A stretch of DNA of 64,000 nt from assembly GCA_017798125.1 (NCBI GenBank), contig CP059070.1, positions 1,116,001 through 1,180,000 on the forward strand, read 5' to 3'. The stretch is from Cryomorphaceae bacterium (lineage in GTDB: Bacteria > Bacteroidota > Bacteroidia > Flavobacteriales > ECT2AJA-044). The position numbers were made by a program, and so were the translations under genes. This document shows positions 41,481 through 53,400 of this stretch, in pieces (position 1 is the first letter of the stretch; each line of letters starts with the position of its first letter). The notes under the pieces are model-generated. The model made no database searches and had not been told where the DNA came from. It saw only the letters and a program-made list of their open reading frames with translations.

Positions 41481-44400
41481 ATGAAAGCACTTATACGCTC
41501 CTTCCAAAAGTCACTCGTCTTATTATTTATTTCTCTATTGGTTCATCCTTTGGTTTATGCCGAGGGGTCGAAAGAGGCTAATGCCAATGGTGGGCCTACC
41601 ATCCAATTAGAGGTTGGTCGTAGTTTAGCTGGACAAAATCTTGGGCCGTATTTTGGTTCCGATGCTACACAACGTATTTACGTTACGTTGGACAATGCAG
41701 ATGAGGCTCTATACTTCGGGTTTGACGAAGATGGATCAGATAATCTGTGGGTTCGAATTATGGATAGTGGGGGAAATAAAGTTTGGCCGGCTGGCACAAG
41801 CCAATCTATCCCAGGATCTGGAACAGGATATATCGATGGGCAATCTGAGGCAGACAATGGCCCAAATTATCCGACTGGGTCTGCAGCTCAATCTTCTGGC
41901 TATGACGCTTTTGTTTTCTCACCAGCTCAGGCCGGAGAATATTACATTGAATTCAACAACAATAGCGGAACATCATGGAGCGGTGGTTTCGGGTCTACTG
42001 GAGAGCTCGTTAACCTTTGGGATTTCACCGTTATTAATACCGTCACACATACCATCCAAGAAGGTCGACTCTGGAATCGAAGCTGGACTTTGCGAAATGA
42101 TGATGGCTGGGGTACTCCATTCTCGAATGAAACCTTTATTTACACTGCGGACGGTACCGTAACTAAATTTTGGGGGGATGATTTTAACCCTTTCGCTTGG
42201 AATACTTTTGCCAATTCTACAGGTACTGGAAATACTGGAGATATAGAGGAAGATCGTAAATCAAGAACGGGATATGCTGGAACGCCAGAGCACAAACTCT
42301 TTTGGAATGAACCGGATATCAATGTATTTCCGAATGGAACCATGCCTACCGTATCAACCGATACTCCCGTCATCGAAGGATGCTTGGGCGACTATTGCGT
42401 TCGAGCTCGATTTAATAATGCCGGAGGCCTAGGAAGAATCTTGCTTGACCTTGACGGGCCGGACGGGGTATATACCCCTGGTACGGCTGATGTCTTACTA
42501 GAAGAGGATGTTCCAGCGGCTGGGTGGCATTGTTTCGTTTGGGACGGTAAAGATGGGCTTGGCGCTACAGTTAGTACAAGTGTTTCTATGAACTTGAGTG
42601 TCGATATCATTGCGGGGGTGACGCACTTTCCGACGTTTGACACGGAATGTAATTTGGACGGTTACAAGGTAGAGCGTGTTCGTCCACAATCAAATGTACC
42701 CGATTTGTTTTGGGACGACTCAGAAGTTCCGGATCCAAGCAATGAGAATCCAGATGAAGAAGAACTACAAGGGTGTACGCCCGTAATTGCTGGGTCCGGT
42801 TGCCATACTTGGACCGGTTGTACCAACGGTACATATGGAGATGCTCAAACGATCAACACCTGGTGGTACTCCTACATTGAGTCCAGTACTTTTAACTCGA
42901 TTCCTATTTCATCGAGCATTGGCCAAACCACAGTTACTGCCTCTGACCCTCCCTCTTGTAACGGAGAATCCGATGGTGTCATTACCGTTTCCGTGAGTGG
43001 TGGCTCATCACCGTACACCATCGTCTGGAATTCGGGTTCAACGACAACAAACAGCAATACATATTTGGTTACTGGCCTAGCAGCCGGAACGTACAATTTC
43101 ACCGTTACGGACAACGATGGTTGTACCAATAATCCTGGACTTACTCTTACAGAACCAGATGTACTTAATGCTGGTGACGATCAAGTCAATGTGGACATCA
43201 ATGGACAAAGTACTGGGTCAGCAACCATTTCAGCCTCGGGGGGAACTACTCCATACACTTTTGTTTGGTCGAACGGTGAGTCCGCGAGTGGAGTGAGTGA
43301 ACTTCAAATAACGGGGCTAGCCGCGGGAACCTATACGGGGACGGTGACGGATGCAAACGGCTGTAAGGATATAACGTCAGTGACCATCACCGAACGAGAT
43401 TTATTGGAGGCTGGAGTAGATGCTCAGTCCCCTGCTAGCTCTTGTACCAACGCGGATGGTAGTGCTACAATTTCTGCTTCAGGCGGAGATGGTTCATATA
43501 CCTACACTTGGCCAGGTGGCTCTACGGACAATCCAAACAATAGTCTGGCCGGTGGTGATTATCAAGTGACCGTGACTGATGGCGTGGGAGCCAAAGCTCT
43601 GGTCGACGTTACCATTGGAGAGCCTGCCAGTCCTACGGCCATTTCGGGAGTAAATACTGATTTCAACGGTTCGGATGTCAGCTGCGCGGGAGCGTCAGAT
43701 GCCAACATCGGAGTTACCGCTTCAGGTGGAGCAGGAGGATATAGCTACGAATGGAATACGGGTTCGACCGACCAAGACGTGGATGGTCTTGGAGCAGGAG
43801 AATACCAAGTCACTGTAACGGACGCTGGAGGGTGTACCGTCATTGTCGGTGTAACGGTCACCGATCCATCATCCTTAAGTCTAGACAATTCAAGGGTCAG
43901 CGATAACAACGGCTCCGCGGTTTCCTGTAATGGTGGTTCAGACGCAACCATCTCAATTACTGCTTCTGGTGGAACAGGTTCTCTGACCTATGGATGGACC
44001 GGACCTTCTTCGTTCTCTTCAAGTAGCGAGGATCTGACGGGCTTAGAGGCCGGGGTATACGCATTGACTATTACGGATGCCAATGGATGTACGGTAAAGC
44101 AAGGATATACCTTAACCGAGCCAACAGCTCTAACCTTCGCTGCTACGGACGTAAGCGATTACAATGGCTCAGATATCAGCTGTAATGGTGCTGATGACGC
44201 CACTTTAGGGGTTACGGCATCTGGAGGTACGGGAGTCCTGACCTATGCTTGGACGGGCCCTAGCGGCTATTCAAGTACCAATCAAGACATAAGTAGTTTG
44301 GAGCCCGGAACGTATAAAGTAACCGTTACGGACGCAAATAGCTGTACAACGGAACAAAATTTCACCCTTACAGAGCCAGCGTCGGTGACCATTAGTTCGA

Positions 44401-47400
44401 GTGATCAAAGCAGTAATAATGGCTTTGGAATCACTTGTAATGGCGCAGACGATGGAGCGATTGGCGTCACGGCGTCAGGGGGAACAGGGGCCTTAGCATA
44501 TTCTTGGACAGGACCAAGTGGTTACACAAGTTCGAATCAAGATATCAGCAACTTAGAACCCGGAACCTATAGAGTTACGGTAACAGACGATAACAGCTGC
44601 TCCACAAAACAAAACTTTACGGTTACAGAGCCTACTGCATTGACCATGACGTCCACGGATGCAAGCGATTTCAATGGATCAGGGGTTAGCTGTAATGGGG
44701 CTTCTGATGGGACGCTTGGAGCTACGGCTTCAGGTGGTGCTGGTACTCTGGCGTATAGCTGGAGTGGCCCAGGATTTACAAGCTCTAACCAAGATGTTTC
44801 CAACTTGGGAGCCGGCGTTTATGCGGTTACGGTAACAGATGATAATGGATGTGAGTTAAAACAGAGCTTCACGGTCACGGAGCCAACGGCCCTCTCAGGA
44901 GGTGCATCGGCTACAACGGACTATTCCGGCTTCAATGTGTCCACAAATGGAGGAAACGATGGTGCCGCCACCGTGACTGCGTCAGGAGGAACCCCGGCCT
45001 ACTCTTACGAATGGTCAAATGGTTCTAACCTTCAGTCACCAAGTGGATTGTCTGCGGGATCCTATGATGTCACCATTACGGATGCCAACGGGTGTACCTT
45101 GGAACGAACCGTGACCTTGACAGAGCCCAATAATTTTGATGCGGGTACGTCCGTTACAAGCAATTACAACGGCGCGGAAATTTCGTGTGCATCGGCAAAC
45201 GATGGTACTGCGACGGTCACCGCTTCAGGAGGAGCGACTCCGTATACCTACTTATGGGAGAATGGAACGTCAACTGCGAATGTGTCCGGTTTGAGCTCTG
45301 GAAGTCATCAAGTCACGGTTACCGACAACAACGGCTACCAGAATATTCAAAGTGTTAGTCTTACCGCTCCTTCGGCGGTTACTGCTTCGGCAGATGTAAC
45401 TTCTAACTTCAACGGTGCAGATGTCAGCTGTGCGGGAGCTTCAGATGGTCAAGCAGGTGTGACAGCATCGGGGGGAACAGGAGCGTACACTTATCTTTGG
45501 AGTAATTCGGAATCTACCCAAACCATATCTGGATTGAGTGCTGGAACCTACGACGTAAGCGTGTACGACGTGAATAGTTGTTTAGGTACGGCGAGCGTTA
45601 CCATTTCGGATCCCGTTCAAATTTCGGCCTCGGCCTCGGTGACCTCAAGCTACAATGGAAGTCAAGTTAGTTGCAATGGTGCATCCGATGGTCAAGCCAG
45701 TGTTACAGGTTCTGGCGGAACAGGAGGGTACACATACCTATGGAGCAATTCGGCTACGACACAGATGATTTCTGGTCTTGCTGCGGGATCCTATGACGTA
45801 TCGGTCTACGACGACAATGGTTGTCAGGCTACAGCCGGAGTGACGATTACCGCGCCAACGGCGATTACTAGCGGCGCAAGTGTTTCTTCAGACTACAATG
45901 GATTTGATATCACTTGTGTGGGTGCTAGCGATGGTAGTGCATTGGTCACTGCATCTGGCGGAACAGGAGCGTACACCTATCTATGGAGCAACGGCCAAAC
46001 AAATTCGACTTTGCAGAGTGTTGCTGCCGGGATATATGGAGTAACTGTATATGACGTGAACGGATGTACGTCCACGGCTCAAGTGACTTTGAGCGATCCA
46101 ACCGCATTGACTGCATCTGTTGGCGTTACCAGTGGATATAATGGTCAAGATATTTCGTGCAATGGCGAATCAGATGCTTCGGCTGGATTCACCGTTTCCG
46201 GTGGAACTGGAAACTTTACCTATCTCTGGAGCAATGGTCAGACCACGGAAAATTTAATGTCCGTGGGTGCCGGAACTTATTCGGTAACCGCTACCGACGA
46301 GAATGGATGTACGGTTCAAGGGGCTTTGACCATAACGGAACCGGAAGTACTCACTGCGGGAGCGTCTGTGAGCAGCAACTACAACGGACGTGATCTTTCT
46401 TGTAATGGGGCTGCCGATGGATCGGCCTTGGTAACGGTATCTGGTGGAACCACCGGTTACAGCTATTCATGGAGCGACGGACAGACTACTGCTACGGCCA
46501 GCGGCTTGAGCTCTGGTGCCTATGGAGTGACCATTACCGATGTCAATGGTTGTATGACTTATGCCACGGTTACCCTCACAGATCCACCTTCTTTGACATC
46601 TTCCGGTATCACCACTGATATTTTGTGTTTTGGAGAATCAACAGGGGCCATTGACTTGACGCCAAGTGGAGGAACTGTTGCATTGGATTACTCCTATCAG
46701 TGGTCCACAGGTGCGGCCACTCAGGATGTGTCCAACCTGTCCGCCGGAACTTATTCAGTTACCGTTACGGATGACAATGGCTGTACGCATGTTAATTCAT
46801 TTGTTCTGACCCAGCCCGCGGCGGCATTGGACGTCTCAGGTACGTATACAGATGCCACTAGTGGTCTGAATAACGGAACAATTTCTGCGACTATTAACGG
46901 AGGTGTAGCTCCTTATTTCCAGGACTGGAGTGATGCTGGTTCAGGTTTGAACCGCATGAACCTAGCGCCGGGAACCTATACGCTAAGTGTCACCGATGCG
47001 AATGGTTGTTTTGACGAGCAGACTTGGGTCATTGATGGTAATGATCCACCAGTAGCTGTTGGACTCACCGTTTCGACGCCAGAGGATACACCAATTTCTA
47101 TTCCAGTGACCGTTAATGACTACGACATCGATAGCAATATTGACCCAACGACTGTCACCATTACCGGTCAACCTTCGAATGGTTCGGTTTCCGTTGATCC
47201 AGTGACTGGAGCAGTAACGTACACTCCGGATCCTAACTTTAACGGAACAGATACTTTCATTTATCAAGTTTGTGATGATGGAACACCTTTACCCGCATTA
47301 TGCGATACGGCCATTGTTGAAGTGATTGTCGGTGGAATCAATGATGATCCAGTGGCCGTCAACGATACGGTTCTCAATCTCCCAACGGGAGACACCACTT

Positions 47401-50400
47401 TAGTTGATGTTCTCGCTAATGACTTCGATCCTGATGGAGATCCAATTTCCACATTTACCATTTTGGTGCCTCCTACAAGTGGTACGGCCACGCAAATCGG
47501 GAATGACATTCAGTACATCAGCACGCCGGGTACTAGCGGATTGGATTCGCTTCAATACGCAATTACCGATGGTCTAGGAGGCTTTGACACCGCTTGGGTA
47601 TACATTGACGTAATCATTACCAATTTACCTCCGGTAGCTATAGATGATATGGAAACCACGAGCGTTAATACGCCGGTAGTCGTAGATGTATTAAACAACG
47701 ACAGTGATCCGAATGGTAACTTAGACAGTACTTCGGTTGTGCTTGTATCAGGGCCAAGCAATGGAACGGTTGTGATCGACCCCGTAACTGGAGAAATCAC
47801 ATACACACCAAACCTTGACTTTGAAGGCAATGACACCTTGACCTACGCGGTTTGCGATACAGGGATTCCGATCTATTGTGATACTGCAGAAGTGGTCATT
47901 ACGGTGGAGCCCAGAACCTTGACCATTAACTCCACAAGCTACTGCGAAAGCGACGTGGCCTATTTGGCCTGGGAGGTTGTCGCCGATAATTTCCCTAGCC
48001 CGGGATTGGTAACCATCACCTTCTTGGACAACAATGGAAACCCAGCGGTTGTGTATACGGATATGCCTATGACGGATACCATACTCTATCCGGGAATGGT
48101 TGTGGATGCCAATGGCAATCCTATTGATTGGCCCGGATGGATTTTCCAGAATGGCCAGTGGATGATGGCAGATGACGGTTTCCAAGACCTTCGCCCCACA
48201 GCAAGCGTGGTCTTCGCAGTGAACCCATCAGATACCATTGTGGTGTCGTACCCTCCGGCGACTCCAGCGTGTGCGGCGACTCCGCCTATCCCGCCGCAGG
48301 CGGTAAATGACACCTTGTTTACGCCTATCAATACACCGGTAAGCAACTTTATCCTTCTGAACGATACGGCCTATGGAGCCAATATTGATCCCGGTAGTGC
48401 CGCTTTGACCATTGCACCTCAGAATGGAAACTTCTTCTATGATTTTACGACTGGATTCTTCCAATACACTCCGAATAATGGATTCTCTGGAATAGACAGT
48501 CTCCAGTATTCCATTTGTGACGACCATGCTGTTCCTCTTTGCGATACCGCGTGGATCTACATCACCATCGGTGCCGGAAACGATATGCCTATGGCTGTAG
48601 ATGATTACGACACCACGAGTGCCAATACACCGGTTACTGTGGATGTGCTGGTCAACGATACGGATCCAGAAAACAACATAGACCCGACGTCGGTGACCAT
48701 TACTGATCAACCCTCGAACGGAACAGCAAGTGTTGATCCGGTGACAGGGGAGATTACCTATATTCCGGATTTGGATTGGACGGGAACGGATACATTGACC
48801 TACCAGGTTTGTGATACTGGTATGCCCATCCTCTGTGATGAGGCCGAGGTGTACATTACCGTGGAACCTCGGACCATTACCGTGAATACGGGCTCTGCTT
48901 GTATTAGCGATGTGGCGTATTTGTATTGGGACGTCTCAGCGGACAATTTTGCTAGTCCGGGATTGGTGACGGTCACCTTTGTCGATGCACAAGGCGGTAC
49001 CATTGCTTCTTATGTTGATCAGCCTATGCAGGATACTTTGTTGTGGCCGGGTATGGTGGTTGACGCGAACGGCAATCCAACGGACTGGCCAGGCTGGGTG
49101 TATACCAACGGAACATGGGTACAAACGAGTGATGGATTCGAGGATACTCGTCCTGTTGCGACGATTCTCTTCACGGTGAATCCAACGGATACCCTGTTTG
49201 TGAGTTACCCACCAGCTACCCCAGCGTGTGCTGCGGCTCCTCCTACGGGTCCTACGGCCACTTTGGATAATGCGATGACTACAGTCGGCATGCCTGTTGA
49301 CATTAGTGTACTTGCTAACGACATACCCGGAAGTGCACCGCTGGATTCTGCGACTTACGTGGAGCTTACAGCGCCAATGAACGGTACTGCTTCTTATGAT
49401 CCAGCTACCGGAGAATTGACCTACACACCAAATCCTGGTTTTACCGGGCTTGATAGTCTTGAGTACCAGATTTGCGATCAGAACACACCTAGCCTTTGCA
49501 GTACAGCTTGGGTAATGATTGACGTAACGGATGCGCCTAACATGCCTCCGGTTGCCGTCAATGATTCGGCTTCGACTCCTCAGGGATCACCTGTCACAAT
49601 TGATGCTCCGTCCAACGATTCCGATCCTGATGGAGCAGTGGATGAAACGACCGTGGTGATTACGAATAGTCCAGATAATGGTTCAGCAACAGTTGATCCG
49701 ATTACGGGTGAAATTACCTACACGCCAGGAGTCGGTTTTGCGGGAACGGATAGCTTGCAATACAGCATTTGTGACAACGGCAATCCGACGTTGTGTGATA
49801 CAGCGTGGGTGTATATTGATGTTGAAGGCCCGACAGGTCCAGTAGCCAATATGGATACGGCTACAACAAGCTGGAGTACACCAGTGGATATCGACCTTCC
49901 TGCGAATGACTTCGGAACATCTAATCCGTTGGATTTGACTTCAGTGACTGTTCTAGACGGACCGAACAATGGAGTCTATAGCCTTGATCCAAATACAGGT
50001 GTTTTGACCTATGTGGCCGATAGTGGCTTTGTAGGTGTCGATACCATCACCTACCTCATTTGCGATCAAGGAAATCCAGCATTATGCGATACGGCAATAG
50101 CCGTGGTCACGGTTGAAGAACGAGAGTTTGTTATTCTCTATGCAGACAGTTTCTGTGCGGATAACGTTCCATATGTAACGTACTCGGTCCAAGTGGTCAA
50201 CTTCCCTCCACCTCCAACCATTACCCTGTACTGGATGGATAGTTTGGATGTAATCGTTCAGGTGGATAGCGGTTTACCATACACGGGTATTGTACCATGG
50301 GCAGGCGTTGTATTGGACAATAACGGAAACTGTGTTGACTGGCCAGGTTGGGAATTAATCAATGGCCAGTGGTTGCCGGCAAACGATGGTTTTGGAGCGA

Positions 50401-53400
50401 CTGCACCAGCGGCTAATTTGATTGTTTCGGTTAATCCTACAGATACGATCAACATTCCTTATCCGCCAGCGAGTGCAACTTGTCAGGCCATTCCGTTTAG
50501 CAATCCAATTGCTGTGAATGATACGGTTGGAGTGAATGAGGATACACCAGTTACTATTGACGTAATTGCTACTGATATTCCTGATGGAGCTTTCTTTGAC
50601 AGCACATCTGTAGCCATCATCCAAGGCCCTTGGGAAGGTACAGCAACGGTGGATCCTGTGACCGGTGAGGTCATCTACACACCTGGGCCTAACTTCTTTG
50701 GACCAGACTCGTTGCAATATGTGATCTGCGACCAGAATGCTGTGCCGCTGTGCGATACGGCTTGGGTATATGTTTTCTTTGTATTCCCCGTAAACGACCC
50801 GCCGGTGGCTGTTGATGATTACACGGGAACACCGCCCAATACGCCTGTTGACATTGATGTTTTGAGCAATGATTACGACGTCGACAATGACCTCGACACC
50901 AATTCAATGGTCATTAATACGCCGCCTGCCAATGGTATGGTGACGATTGATTACACGACCGGCTTACATACGTACACGCCGGATCCAGGGTTTAGTGGTC
51001 TGGATACTTATGTGTACACGGTTTGTGAGGATACGGTGCCAGCCTTGTGTGATACCGCTACCGTCTACGTATTGGTAGACGTGAATGGTGTTTCCATTAT
51101 GCTACCACCAGATGCGGTGAATGACACGGCTTCAACACCTGAGGACACCCCTGTGGTCATCGATATTCCGAATAACGATACGGACCCTAATGGACACTTG
51201 GATTCGACCAGTGTTGCCATTCTCATGCCCCCAACTGGTGGAACTGTTGTCGTGGATACGCTCAACGGAAGCATCACCTACATTCCAGATCCGAACTTCG
51301 ATGGCCCGGATAGCTTGCAATATGTGATTTGTACCGATCCACCAGCTCCGACACCGAGCCAGTGCGATACGGCTTGGGTGTACATTGACGTCATACCAGA
51401 AAATGATCCCCCAGTAGCGGTCAACGACACAACGTTTACCAATCCTGGGCAGATTGTGGGCGTACCCGTGGTCAATAACGACTACGATGTCGATGGAAAT
51501 ATTGACAACTCTACGCTAATGGTCATTACCGATCCAACAGCGGGTAGTTACTTCGTGGATCCTGGCTCTGGCGTTATTGCCTACACACCAAACGGAACCT
51601 TTACCGGTGTAGACAGCCTTCAGTATGTAGTTTGTGATGATGGATCTCCATTGCCAAGTGCGTGTGATACCGCTTGGGTATATGTCACGGTACAAGGAAG
51701 TCCGAATATTCCAGATGTGAATTTGCCGCCGGTTGCCATAAACGATACGGCCACGACCAATATCGATACACCGGTGACCATTCACCTTACCGGAAACGAT
51801 AGTGACCCGGATGGTATCATCGTGCCAGCCACGATTTCTGTCCTACAACAGCCATCGAATGGTTCAGTGGCGGTTTCTTCAAGTACCGGGGAGGCCATTT
51901 ACACGCCGGCACCAGGATTTGTTGGAACCGATAGCTTGCTCTATCAAGTCTGTGATAATGACGGCCTATGTGATACGGCCTGGGTCTACGTAACGGTAGA
52001 AGATGTTCCGGCCAACCAGCCACCAGTAGCCGTCGTGAATTACGCGGCCACTGGACTGAATACTTCTGTTCCAATCAATGTCTTGGTGAACGATTACGAT
52101 CCTGAAGGTTATCCTTTGGATTCAACCTCTGTGACCATTGTGGATTTCCCGAATAACGGTAGTGTGACGGTTGATCCGAATACAGGTTGGTTGAACTATA
52201 CGCCTGATCCAAACTTCAGTGGATGGGATTCCATCATCTACCAAGTATGTGATTTCGGAATTCCATCACCTGTAGAGTGTGATACGGCATATGCCATAGT
52301 ATACATCTACCCGAACATCATTCCAATTGATCCGCCTGTTGCGGTCAATGATACTATGAGTACGACACCTGGGGATTCGGTCAGCATTGTTGTTGTCAAT
52401 AACGACAGCGATCCGAACAACGAGGTGATCACGGTGATTCAAGAATTGACACCACCGAGCAATGGAAGTTCTTATTGGAACGGAAATGAATTGGTGTATA
52501 CTCCGGACAGTTCCTTTAGCGGAACCGATAGCTTACAATACGTCATTGTGAATGAGAGTGGAGGCACCGATACTGCTTGGGTATACATTACGGTGGATCC
52601 AAGTCTTAGTGCGGTGGTGGATAGCTATTGTGATATGGACGTACCGTATTTCCAATGGGATGCAACCTTGCTTGGATTGCCGAATACGACGACCTCGGTG
52701 TACATTTACGATGCCTTTGGGGTAGCCGTGGATACACTTCAGAATCAACCCTTAATGGGTAGCTCATTGTGGCCGGGATACGAGGCATTGCCAAACGGTA
52801 TCGTTAATTATCCAGCCGCGAACCTAAGGCCAATTCAAGTGCAGTTCGAAGTCAACCCGACTTCTCCAATGTATACGGTGGCTTATCCATCGGCAACACC
52901 AGCGTGTTACCCAGATAACCAGCCTCCGGTAGCAGTCAATGATACGGTGAGTACGACGGATACAGCTTCTGTAGTCATCTCCATTCTACCGAATGATGAT
53001 GACCCTGAAGGTTACTTGGATAGCACCAGCGTCACTATTGTCACTCCTCCTGATTCAGGAACGGTTGTGGTTAACCCAGACGGAACCATTACCTACACAC
53101 CGACGGCTTGTTTTGTAGGGGTAGATTCTCTGGTATATGAAGTATGTGACAGCTGGTCGCCAACTCAATGTGCTCAGGCAACGGTTTACGTCAATGTAAC
53201 CGAGTTGACTCCGCCTACAGCAGTATGTCAGGACGTAACGCTGTACTTGAACGATCAAGGCTGGGCATATTTGGCTCCTGGAATGATTGACGGTGGTAGT
53301 TTTGATGCCTGTGGTCCAGTGACGACTATAGCCCAGCCGGATAGTTTCTTCTGCGCCGATATAGGCGTACAGCAAGCGACCTTGACGGTAACTGATGAGG

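Noticed and set aside
42921-47039. Regular DNA repeats that might be a CRISPR array or minisatellite
   Set aside because: They are in-frame protein repeats of about 240 bp with varied synonymous positions, not short identical repeats with unique spacers.
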